From positions 1-14,749 of the forward strand of contig CAKSFY010000049.1 of the NCBI GenBank assembly GCA_934454035.1: a stretch of DNA of 14,749 nt, given 5' to 3'. Below are positions 1 through 6,412 of the stretch, piece after piece. Both the position numbers and the translations under genes were made by a program. The notes under the pieces are model-generated. The model searched no databases and was not told the DNA's origin. It saw only the letters and a list, made by a program, of their open reading frames with translations. The DNA comes from an uncultured Clostridia bacterium (lineage in GTDB: Bacteria; Bacillota; Clostridia; UBA1381). How positions within the stretch are numbered: position 1 is the stretch's first letter; the number at the start of each line of letters is the position of its first letter.

Positions 1-74
1 CAAGTACACTGTCGGGTATCCCAAAGCTAAAGCTTTGGCTCAGTTTGTTAATTCTAAAGCTTTTTTCCTATCCG

Positions 75-113
75 CACAAAAGGCGATGTACTTTTTGTAC
101 ATCGCCTTTTGTG
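75..113 (-). terminator. Bidirectional intrinsic terminator of the hydrogenase operon
   Basis: This is a perfect 17-bp inverted repeat (75-91 and 97-113) around a 5-base loop, starting only 6 bases past the hndD stop codon. On the minus strand the GC-containing stem core (GGCGATGTAC and its complement) is followed by TTTTGTG. The plus strand reads TTTTGTGTG in the same place, so the hairpin could stop transcription from either side. The pairing can extend outward by a G-T and a C-G pair at 73-74 and 114-115. The U-run is only four long, so efficiency is uncertain. Confidence 0.8.
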
Positions 114-119
114 TGAATT

Positions 120-1847
120 TTAGAATCTCGATCTCTTTGTGTATGTGGTATGCAAAAGCTCATGTGCTTTGTGTGAGCAAGGCTCTCCGAAATATTCCTC
201 ATACAATTTCTTTATGTACGGATTTTCGTGAGATTTTCTGAGCGTAGATGCTTCATCTTCAGAATAGAGCGCTTTGGCACGCAATGCCTTTACGTCAACC
301 TTAGCTTTTGTTGCGGAGTCTACAATCGGCTGTCCGCCGCCGTGGATACATCCGCCCGGGCAAGCCATGATTTCAATAAAGTCATAATGCTCGCCTGCTT
401 TAACTCTTTCAAGAATTTCTTTTGCATTCTTTGTTCCGTGAACAACGGCAACTTTAACATCTTTACCCGCGATTGTAAGTGTTGCTTCTTTAACGCCTTC
501 CAGACCTCTTACGGCTTCAACATTGAGGTTATCCAAGGGTTTGCCCTCCAGCAGCTCATAGACTGTACGGATAGCAGCTTCCATAACACCGCCTGTTGTT
601 CCGAAGATTACGCCTGCACCGGTTGCCTCGCCGAACGGCTGGTCAAATTCTTCATCCGGCAGTTCTGCAAAGTTGATTCCTGCCTGTTTAATCATTCGTG
701 CAAGCTCTCTTGTTGTAAGAGAAGCGTCAACATCGGGAATTCCGTCTGCCGAGAGTTCGGGTCTGCTTGCTTCAAATTTCTTTGATGTACAGGGCATGAT
801 TGCAACCGAGTAAATATCTTTTTTGTCAATGCCGGATTTTTCGGCATAATATGATTTTATTACGGCAGCAAACATTTCCATAGGAGATTTTGCAGTTGAA
901 AGATTTTCCGTAAATTCGGGATAGTAATGCTCGCAGAACTTAACCCAGCCGGGTGAGCAGGAGGTAATAAGCGGAAGCTTTTCATTCTTTGTAAATCTTT
1001 GAATGAACTCCGTGCCCTCTTCCATAATTGTAAGGTCTGCAGCGGTATCTGTGTCGAATACTTTGTCAAATCCGAGACGTCTTAATGCAGCTGCCATTTT
1101 ACCTGTTACGGGTGTTCCGATAGGAAGTCCGAATTCTTCGCCCAATGCCGCACGAACGGCAGGTGCAGTCTGTACAACAACATGTTTTTCGGGGTTATCG
1201 ATTGCAGCCTGAACTTTGGGTATATGAGTTTTTTCGTACAATGCGCCTACAGGACAGGCAACTATACACTGACCGCAGTAGATACAGCCGACCTCAGACA
1301 TGTCTTTTCCGAATGCAGCGGCAACCTCTGTTGAGAAACCTCTGTTTACGCAGGAAATAACCGAAACTTCCTGGTTATCGCAAGCTGCGATACATCTTCT
1401 GCAAAGGATACATTTGTTGTTGTCTCTGACAAGTGATTCCGAAGCATCGTCAATGTCATATTTGATATTTTCGCCCTCAAAGGGGATATCTTCAACGCCC
1501 AGTTCATCAGCAAGCTTTTGAAGCTCGCAGTTTCTGTTTCTGATACAGGTGAGACATTTTCTTTCGTGGTTGGAAAGAATAAGTTCAAGAGTTGTTTTTC
1601 TTGCCTTTCTTACCTTTTCCGAGTTTGTGAATACTTCAATTCCCTCAGCAACCGGGTAAACACAGGCAGCCTGCAAGGCTCTTGCGCCTTTTATTTCAAC
1701 AAGACACATTCTGCATGCGCCTATTTGATTCAAGTCTTTTAAATAGCATAAGGTAGGAATGTTTATACCGACCTCGCGCGCTGCGTCAAGGACAGTGTAG
1801 CCTTCGGGCACGCTTACGTCCTGACCGTTTATTTTTAAGTTTATCAT
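120..1847 (-). CDS. hndD: [FeFe] hydrogenase catalytic subunit, group A3 (HndD/HydA)
   Basis: This is the catalytic subunit of a soluble, NAD(P)H-linked, probably electron-bifurcating hydrogenase that reduces protons to H2 or oxidises H2 at the H-cluster. The 575 residues carry, in order: a plant-type [2Fe-2S] domain (C34, C45, C48, C62); a NuoG-like His-Cys [4Fe-4S] site (H94, C98, C101, C107); two [4Fe-4S] ferredoxin motifs (C146/149/152/156 and C188/191/194/198); the H-cluster domain with loops TSCSPGW (295-301), MPCTSKK (351-357) and MACPGGC (494-500); and a C-terminal small-subunit domain (about 525-575). This length and order match HndD/HydA of multimeric group A3 enzymes. In loop 1 the usual second Cys (TSCCP) is Ser298. 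The start has AAAGGA upstream. It is the last gene of the operon, 23 bases after hndC. The maturases HydE, HydF and HydG are not in the window. Confidence 0.96.
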   Translation of the reverse strand: MINLKINGQDVSVPEGYTVLDAAREVGINIPTLCYLKDLNQIGACRMCLVEIKGARALQAACVYPVAEGIEVFTNSEKVRKARKTTLELILSNHERKCLTCIRNRNCELQKLADELGVEDIPFEGENIKYDIDDASESLVRDNNKCILCRRCIAACDNQEVSVISCVNRGFSTEVAAAFGKDMSEVGCIYCGQCIVACPVGALYEKTHIPKVQAAIDNPEKHVVVQTAPAVRAALGEEFGLPIGTPVTGKMAAALRRLGFDKVFDTDTAADLTIMEEGTEFIQRFTKNEKLPLITSCSPGWVKFCEHYYPEFTENLSTAKSPMEMFAAVIKSYYAEKSGIDKKDIYSVAIMPCTSKKFEASRPELSADGIPDVDASLTTRELARMIKQAGINFAELPDEEFDQPFGEATGAGVIFGTTGGVMEAAIRTVYELLEGKPLDNLNVEAVRGLEGVKEATLTIAGKDVKVAVVHGTKNAKEILERVKAGEHYDFIEIMACPGGCIHGGGQPIVDSATKAKVDVKALRAKALYSEDEASTLRKSHENPYIKKLYEEYFGEPCSHKAHELLHTTYTKRSRF

Positions 1848-1870
1848 CTATATTTCATTCCTTTCCTTGA

Positions 1871-3664
1871 TTACTTCTTGCTTATAGCGTCAAACTTACA
1901 GGTTGACTGACAAGCGCCGCACTTAATACACTTATCCTGGTTGATAACAAACGGCGATTTGATTTCGCCCGTGATTGCGCCGACCGGACATTTTCTCGAA
2001 CACAAGCTGCAGCCGCGGCACTTAACCGGGTCAATAACATACTTAGCCAATGCTTTGCATACTCCTGCGGGACATCTCTTTTCGACAACATGAGCTTCGT
2101 ATTCGTCTCTGAAATAACGCAGAGTCGAAAGCACCGGGTTGGGGGCTGTTTGTCCCAAGCCGCAAAGAGCTGCATTTTTAATGCTGTAGCAAAGCTCTTC
2201 AATCTTGTCCAAATCTTCAAGAGTTGCTTTTCCGTCGGTAACCTTTGTGAGCATTTCCAAAAGTCTCTTTGTACCGATTCGGCAGGGAGCACATTTTCCG
2301 CAAGATTCGTCAACTGTAAATTCAAGGAAGAATTTAGCGATATCAACCATACAGTTATCCTCGTCCATTACGATAAGTCCGCCCGAACCCATCATTGAGC
2401 CGATAGCAATAAGCGAATCGTAATCAATCGGAGTATCCATAAGCGAAGCAGGAATACATCCGCCGGAAGGACCGCCTGTCTGAGCGGCTTTGAATTTCTT
2501 TCCGTGAGGAATACCGCCGCCGATTTCTTCAATTATTTCGCGCAGAGTTGTACCCATCGGGATCTCAACCAAGCCGGTGTTGTTGATTTTTCCGCCGAGC
2601 GCAAAAACCTTTGTGCCGTGGCTCTTTTCGGTTCCGATTGAAGCAAACCAATCGGCGCCCTTATTGATAATCTGAGCAATGTTTGCATAGGTTTCAACAT
2701 TGTTAAGGATTGTCGGCTTTTCAAAAAGTCCTTTAACGGCAGGGAACGGAGGACGGGGACGCGGCTCGCCTCTTTTACCTTCGATACTTGTCATGAGCGC
2801 AGTTTCCTCGCCGCAGACAAATGCGCCGGCACCGAGTCTGATTTCCAAATCAAAATCAAAGCCTGTCTCAAATATATTCTTGCCGAGCAAACCGTATTCT
2901 CTTGCCTGGTCGATTGCTATCTGCAAACGTTTAACGGCAATCGGATACTCGGCTCTTATGTAGATATAACCTTGGTTTGCACCTATTGCATAGCCTGCAA
3001 TTGCCATTGCCTCAATTACGCTGTGCGGATCTCCTTCGAGGATGGAACGATCCATAAATGCGCCCGGGTCGCCTTCGTCGGCGTTACAACAGACATACTT
3101 CTGCTCGTTTTGAGAAGCTGCCGCAAACTGCCATTTAAGACCCGTCGGGAAACCGCCGCCGCCTCTGCCGCGGAGACCTGATTTTTTAATTTCGTTTATT
3201 ACATCCTCCGGAGTCATCTCGGTCAAAACTTTGCCGAGTGCCTTATATCCGTCAAAAGCAATGTATTCTTCTATATTTTCGGGGTTGATAACACCGCAGT
3301 TTTTGAGAGCGACTCTCATCTGTTTTTTGTAGAAATCAACATCGTTAAGGCTTTTTATGTTGTCCTCCTCAACAGTTTCCTGATAGAGAAGATGTTTAAC
3401 TATTCTGCCTTTTAACAAATGCTCTTCGACAATTTCCTTAACGTCTTCAACCTTAATTCTGCTGTAGAATGCGCCTTCGGGATAAACTATCATAATCGGA
3501 CCGAGCGCACACAGACCGAAGCATCCGGTCTTAACTACTTTAAATTCCTTTTCCAAACCGTGCGATTTAAGCTGAGCTTCCATTTCTGCAATAATCGCTT
3601 CGCTGCCCGATGATGTACAACCGGTACCGCCGCAGCATAATATGTGACCTCTCACCATATCCAT
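1871..3664 (-). CDS. hndC: NuoF-like FMN/NAD(P)H-binding hydrogenase subunit (HndC/HydB)
   Basis: This is the diaphorase subunit. It binds FMN and NAD(P)H and passes electrons to the FeS chain of HndD; in bifurcating hydrogenases this flavin subunit is the proposed split point. The 597 residues show an N-terminal thioredoxin-fold [2Fe-2S] domain (C11, C16, C48, C52), the NuoF flavin/nucleotide region (glycine-rich RGRGGGGFPTG at 165-175, CNADEGDPGAF at 193-203, GAGAFVCGEETAL at 278-290), a [4Fe-4S] site (C455, C458, C461, C501), and a C-terminal double ferredoxin (C549/552/555/559 and C579/582/585/589). The C-terminal ferredoxin separates HydB/HndC from respiratory NuoF. The start is the first of two close ATGs (MDMV), with AAAGGA about 12 bases upstream. 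Gaps are 23 bases to hndD and 29 bases to hndB. Confidence 0.95.
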   Translation of the reverse strand: MDMVRGHILCCGGTGCTSSGSEAIIAEMEAQLKSHGLEKEFKVVKTGCFGLCALGPIMIVYPEGAFYSRIKVEDVKEIVEEHLLKGRIVKHLLYQETVEEDNIKSLNDVDFYKKQMRVALKNCGVINPENIEEYIAFDGYKALGKVLTEMTPEDVINEIKKSGLRGRGGGGFPTGLKWQFAAASQNEQKYVCCNADEGDPGAFMDRSILEGDPHSVIEAMAIAGYAIGANQGYIYIRAEYPIAVKRLQIAIDQAREYGLLGKNIFETGFDFDLEIRLGAGAFVCGEETALMTSIEGKRGEPRPRPPFPAVKGLFEKPTILNNVETYANIAQIINKGADWFASIGTEKSHGTKVFALGGKINNTGLVEIPMGTTLREIIEEIGGGIPHGKKFKAAQTGGPSGGCIPASLMDTPIDYDSLIAIGSMMGSGGLIVMDEDNCMVDIAKFFLEFTVDESCGKCAPCRIGTKRLLEMLTKVTDGKATLEDLDKIEELCYSIKNAALCGLGQTAPNPVLSTLRYFRDEYEAHVVEKRCPAGVCKALAKYVIDPVKCRGCSLCSRKCPVGAITGEIKSPFVINQDKCIKCGACQSTCKFDAISKK

Positions 3665-3693
3665 GTTTTATATCATTCCTTTCAAAAATTAAG

Positions 3694-4059
3694 TTATTCT
3701 GCTGCACCGATAGTATACTCGGTAACTACATTTCCGTTTACCAAATGCTCGGAAACGACTCTCTTAGCCTTCTCCGGTGTCATTTTTACATATGTAATCT
3801 TTTCGCCGTCGGGGGAGAACACCTCAACGATAGGTTCCAGACGGCATACGCCTATGCAGCCTGTCTGTGTAACGGTTACGTGCTCAAGCTTGCGCTTTGC
3901 TATTTCTTCAACAAATTCTGCCATAACCGGTCTTGCACCTGCTGCAATACCGCAGGTTGCCATGCCGACAACAACTCTTACCGCGTGGTCGTCACGTCTC
4001 ATGGTTACATTATTGATTGCTTTATCTCTGATAGCTTGCAATTCTGCTAAACTTTTCAT
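3694..4059 (-). CDS. hndB: Thioredoxin-fold [2Fe-2S] ferredoxin-like subunit (HndB)
   Basis: This small subunit belongs to the HndB family found in four-subunit HndABCD hydrogenases, probably bridging or carrying electrons between the NuoE-like and NuoF-like parts. The start at 4059 gives 121 residues beginning MKSLAELQAIRDKA. An in-frame ATG at 4068 is unlikely because AAAGGA would sit directly against it, whereas it lies 9 bases from the ATG at 4059. Only three cysteines are present: C36 (in ATCGIAAGAR), C68 and C72 (GCIGVC). The second Cys of the usual CX4C pair is missing, with Gly41 in its place, so a standard four-Cys [2Fe-2S] cluster cannot form from this chain alone. The gene lies 5 bases after the ATPase gene and 29 bases before hndC, in the middle of the operon. 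The family call is good; cluster content is uncertain. Confidence 0.88.
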   Translation of the reverse strand: MKSLAELQAIRDKAINNVTMRRDDHAVRVVVGMATCGIAAGARPVMAEFVEEIAKRKLEHVTVTQTGCIGVCRLEPIVEVFSPDGEKITYVKMTPEKAKRVVSEHLVNGNVVTEYTIGAAE

Positions 4060-4064
4060 CAAAT

Positions 4065-4616
4065 TCATTCCTTTCCGGATTTTATTTCGGCTTCATTTTC
4101 TTTAAGATAATCCATAAGCCACAAAGTGACCTCGGGACTTTTAAAGGAAACACCGTTTAATATTTTTTTCAATTCTCTTGTATCAAGCTCATATTCCTTG
4201 TCTTTGATTCTATGCTTATACACAAAGTCATATTCTTCAAATGAAGTAATTATCTGATGCACAGTCTCTGCCATATCGCCCAAAGGCTCTCTGTCAATAT
4301 GATGATAGCCGAAACGTGCGGTCAGCTTTGTGCCCTTTCCTTTTTCCGATTCGATGGTGATTTTGCCGCCTGTGCTTTCTGCCGCAAGCTTTAAAAGCGG
4401 TATACCGAGTCCGACACGCCGTGTGGTTCTGCCGGTGGTATAAGGGTCAATGACTTTTTTTACGGTTTCGGCATCCATGCCGCAGCCGCTGTCGGTGACG
4501 GTAAATTCCAAAAAATCTTCGTCCGGCTGCTCATTAACAAAAAGCTCTGTAAGTTTTGAGCCGGCAGTTATGGAATTTTGCATTATATCCATTATATGTA
4601 AAGACAATTCTTTCAT
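4065..4616 (-). CDS. Stand-alone GHKL ATP-binding protein in the hydrogenase operon
   Basis: This 183-residue protein begins directly with a histidine-kinase-like ATPase fold: N box MDIMQNS (N14), G1 box DSGCGM (42-47), G2 box GLGIPL (69-74) and a final GKGTK (93-97). No sensor region, phospho-accepting His domain or membrane segment precedes it. Residues about 105-183 form a C-terminal region I do not recognise, charged and probably helical, with HIDREPLGDM near its start. Anti-sigma kinases such as SpoIIAB and histidine kinases share the fold, but neither function can be assigned. It starts 3 bases after the hndA stop with no clear ribosome binding site, so translation is probably coupled to hndA. 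It is not known to be a hydrogenase subunit. Its position between hndA and hndB suggests a regulatory or assembly role, which is inference. Confidence 0.88.
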   Translation of the reverse strand: MKELSLHIMDIMQNSITAGSKLTELFVNEQPDEDFLEFTVTDSGCGMDAETVKKVIDPYTTGRTTRRVGLGIPLLKLAAESTGGKITIESEKGKGTKLTARFGYHHIDREPLGDMAETVHQIITSFEEYDFVYKHRIKDKEYELDTRELKKILNGVSFKSPEVTLWLMDYLKENEAEIKSGKE

Positions 4617-4619
4617 GGT

Positions 4620-5111
4620 TTATTCGTATTTCTTAAGTATATCGGCAATGTCGTCCGGGACGAGTCTGCCGTAAACATCTTCATTAATTGTAACAACCGG
4701 AGCAAGTCCGCATGCACCTACGCAGCGTGTTGCGGTGAGCGAAAATCTTCCGTCCGGAGAACATTCGCCGACATCGATTCCGAGAATACTTTTGATTTTT
4801 TCCAAAATATCTCCGGAACCCTTTACATAGCACGCTGTGCCGAGACAGACTCCGATTTCGTACTGACCCTTCGGGTTGAGCGAAAACTGAGTATAGAATG
4901 TAACTATTCCGTAGATTTCCGCCAAAGGTACATCCAGTCCCTCCGAAATCATTTCCTGCACTTCTATCGGAAGATATCCGTAAATATCCTGAGCTTCGTG
5001 CAATACCGGAATCGTAGCGCCCTGCTGCCCTTTATGCTTGGCAATAACCGCTTTGAGCTGCTCCTCCTGTTCTTTTGTACCTCTGAAAGGTACAGCTTGT
5101 GTTTTTTTCAT
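4620..5111 (-). CDS. hndA: NuoE-like [2Fe-2S] hydrogenase subunit (HndA/HydC)
   Basis: This is the 24-kDa/NuoE-type subunit of the hydrogenase, carrying one thioredoxin-fold [2Fe-2S] cluster that exchanges electrons with the NuoF-like HndC. The ATG at 5111 gives 163 residues. The reading frame could open at TTG 5114, but the strong AAGGAGG lies 7 bases before the ATG and too close to the TTG. A helical N-terminal half (YGYLPIEVQ, IYGIVTFYTQF) precedes the cluster ligands C89, C94 (CLGTAC) and C130, C134 (CVGAC), which is the classic CX4C/CX3C pattern. Length is normal for the family. It is the first gene of the hydrogenase operon, with a promoter at 5243-5271, and is followed after 3 bases by the ATPase gene. 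Confidence 0.94.
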   Translation of the reverse strand: MKKTQAVPFRGTKEQEEQLKAVIAKHKGQQGATIPVLHEAQDIYGYLPIEVQEMISEGLDVPLAEIYGIVTFYTQFSLNPKGQYEIGVCLGTACYVKGSGDILEKIKSILGIDVGECSPDGRFSLTATRCVGACGLAPVVTINEDVYGRLVPDDIADILKKYE

Positions 5112-5158
5112 CAATAGACCTCCTTGTTCTGCTTATGCCTTAATACTGCATTGCTGAT

Positions 5159-5176
5159 TTGACAAAAAAATAACAA
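5159..5176. promoter_or_regulatory. Possible Rex-like redox operator upstream of the hydrogenase operon
   Basis: The plus-strand sequence TTGACAAAAAAATAACAA matches 11 of the 14 fixed positions of the clostridial Rex consensus TTGTTAA-N4-TTAACAA as I remember it. The right half has one mismatch and the left half two. It lies 48 bases upstream of the hndA start and downstream of the predicted promoter, where a bound repressor could block elongation. The region is very AT-rich, so a chance match is quite possible. No better Rex-like site was seen in the window. Confidence 0.25.
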
Positions 5177-5242
5177 TCTTTCCGTCAATAAAACAACCCC
5201 ATATCAGACTATCAAAATAGATTATATCTTTTTAACATATAC

Positions 5243-5271
5243 ATTATATCATTTTTAGCATATAAAAACAA
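5243..5271 (-). promoter_or_regulatory. Predicted sigma-A promoter of the hydrogenase operon
   Basis: On the minus strand the -35 box TTGTTT (5271-5266) is followed by a 17-base spacer and a perfect -10 box TATAAT (5248-5243). A T-rich tract lies just upstream. The start of transcription would be near 5236, giving a leader of about 125 bases before the hndA ATG. A second TATAAT at 5226-5221 has no acceptable -35 box. The 193-base gap between hndA and the PHP gene otherwise holds only the Rex-like site at 5159-5176 and AT-rich sequence. Confidence 0.65.
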
Positions 5272-5304
5272 CAAAAAAAACTCACGATTTTCGATTTTTT
5301 TAAA

Positions 5305-6006
5305 TTACTCTTTTTTGCACAAAAAACCGAGGACATCTTTGGTTGTTTTGCTCAATATGTTTATGTAATTTTCTTTTTCCGAAATGTTTTCAAGATAGTG
5401 TGCGTCTGAGTTTGTGAGTATTTTGCAGTCTTTATATTTTTCTTTCAGCTTTTCAAGATTTTGCTTTGTTATTTCAACCGCACAGGTTTTTAAATCGGGA
5501 GGGATAAAACCCAGGTTTGAGATTACACTGTAGCTTGTGCGGTCTATATGAGCCGGAACCGCAACGCCGCCGAGCATGCGGACACTGTCAAAAACCGAAT
5601 ATATATCCAGTGTGGTTGCGTTCACGAGAAGAATTTCTTCTTCACCGCAGATTTCGTCATTTTCATCAATATAATATTGGTTTCCGAATATGTCGGTTCG
5701 GTTTTTGATTTTCGGCAGATGCTTCTTTACCAGTTCATTCATTTTCTCCGCGGATTCAACATCCGGAAAATAGCAGACAACGTGCACTTCCTCCGATGTT
5801 TCGATTTCCATGCCGGGAACGACCAAAAGCTTATCGCCTGCCGCTTTTTGCACAGCGCGTATATTTCCGCAGGAGTTATGGTCGGTGACGGCTATTATGT
5901 CAAGCCCCTTTAAAAGTGACATATTTACAATATTGTTCGGAGTCATATCGTTGTCACCGCACGGAGAAAGTGCCGAATGAATATGCAAGTCGTAATAAAG
6001 CTTCAT
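5305..6006 (-). CDS. PHP-domain metal-dependent phosphoesterase
   Basis: This 233-residue cytoplasmic protein of the PHP (polymerase and histidinol phosphatase) superfamily probably hydrolyses a small phosphoester at a multi-metal site. Metal ligands visible in order are DLHIHS (H8, H10), VTDHNS (D42, H43), GMEIE (E67), H75, PAHID (H153) and NSDAHY (D201, H203), so the active site looks complete. The start overlaps the stop of the DRTGG gene as ATGA (6003-6006) with only a weak ribosome binding site, so the two are probably translationally coupled. The hydrogenase operon follows 193 bases downstream on the same strand, with its own promoter. The substrate is unknown: relatives hydrolyse histidinol phosphate, nucleoside 3',5'-bisphosphates or nucleic acid ends. 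A role in signalling around the hydrogenase is inference from context. Confidence 0.87.
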   Translation of the reverse strand: MKLYYDLHIHSALSPCGDNDMTPNNIVNMSLLKGLDIIAVTDHNSCGNIRAVQKAAGDKLLVVPGMEIETSEEVHVVCYFPDVESAEKMNELVKKHLPKIKNRTDIFGNQYYIDENDEICGEEEILLVNATTLDIYSVFDSVRMLGGVAVPAHIDRTSYSVISNLGFIPPDLKTCAVEITKQNLEKLKEKYKDCKILTNSDAHYLENISEKENYINILSKTTKDVLGFLCKKE

Positions 6007-6335
6007 ATTCCGTACCCCGATAAAAGCTTTGCAAGCTCGTAAGCAGGCTTATCGGACGATAAAATCGGAATATTTTCGTCCTCCGCTCTTTGGACTGTGT
6101 TTTCGTCCGGGGCAAATCCGTCGCATACTATTATGCAGGCTGCTTCGGTCAGCGTAGCCACTGCCGCAATATTGATATTTGACTGAATGGTAATCCATAC
6201 ATTTCCCTTTTGAACTCTGCTCATTGCAAGGCTTAAAAGGTCGCCTATGTAGCAGCCGCTTATTTCGCTTTGGCTGCCTCCTGCGCCGCAGATGATATTG
6301 TAGTTTAATTTATTTGCCAATTCGGATACGTTCAT
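6003..6335 (-). CDS. DRTGG-domain protein, small stand-alone form
   Basis: This 110-residue protein consists almost wholly of a DRTGG-like domain (about residues 8-105), with SGCYIGDLLSLAM (26-38), VWITIQSNINIAAVA (46-60) and ACIIVCDG (66-73). The fold is known as an accessory, presumed ligand-sensing module in phosphotransacetylases and in CBS-DRTGG pyrophosphatases. Here it stands alone, without a catalytic partner domain. It has an excellent AAGGAGG 8 bases before ATG. Only about 20 bases separate that ATG from the terminator after wecB, so no separate promoter fits clearly. It overlaps the PHP gene by 4 bases. Stand-alone DRTGG proteins next to [FeFe] hydrogenase genes are, to my recollection, recurrent in clostridia. 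The ligand and function are unknown. It has three cysteines (16, 28, 67) but no FeS motif. Confidence 0.82.
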   Translation of the reverse strand: MNVSELANKLNYNIICGAGGSQSEISGCYIGDLLSLAMSRVQKGNVWITIQSNINIAAVATLTEAACIIVCDGFAPDENTVQRAEDENIPILSSDKPAYELAKLLSGYGI

Positions 6336-6355
6336 ATTATTTTCCTCCTTATCAA

Positions 6356-6407
6356 AAAAGCGGACAGCAGTTGGTATTTATGTAATGATTAACTGTTATC
6401 CGCTTTT
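6356..6407 (-). terminator. Intrinsic terminator after wecB
   Basis: Minus-strand arms 6407-6391 and 6372-6356 form a 17-bp stem with one mismatch (A-C) and one wobble pair. The loop is 18 bases, and the base of the stem (AAAAGCGGA with its complement) is followed by a run of six T. The hairpin begins 5 bases past the wecB stop and ends about 20 bases before the start codon of the DRTGG gene. It therefore closes the long gltX-wecB operon and can also act as an attenuator for the DRTGG-PHP pair. Confidence 0.85.
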
Positions 6408-6412
6408 GTTTG

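Noticed and set aside
21..38. Inverted repeat CCAAAGCT-AA-AGCTTTGG as a terminator
   Set aside because: The loop is only 2-4 bases and no U-run follows directly on either strand. It may belong to a gene outside the window.
45..62. TTGTTAA half-site near the left edge as a Rex operator
   Set aside because: The left half is perfect, but the other half (AAAGCTT) does not match TTAACAA.
228..785. Open frame of 185 codons on the plus strand
   Set aside because: It lies fully antisense to hndD, has no ribosome site, and gives a Cys/Phe-rich product with no family features. It is a shadow of hndD codon usage.
4060..4068. ATG at 4068 as hndB start, overlapping the ATPase stop
   Set aside because: AAAGGA abuts this ATG with no spacer. 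The ATG at 4059 has a 9-base spacer and gives the expected family N-terminus.
5109..5114. TTG start for hndA at 5114
   Set aside because: AAGGAGG is only 4 bases from this TTG but 7 bases from the ATG at 5111, which fits better.
5221..5226. Second TATAAT upstream of hndA
   Set aside because: No acceptable -35 box lies 16-18 bases upstream. The promoter at 5243-5271 is much better.
5265..5304. Terminator after the PHP gene
   Set aside because: The minus strand has a T8 run, but the preceding sequence forms only an A-T stem or a 3-bp hairpin, so termination is not convincing.
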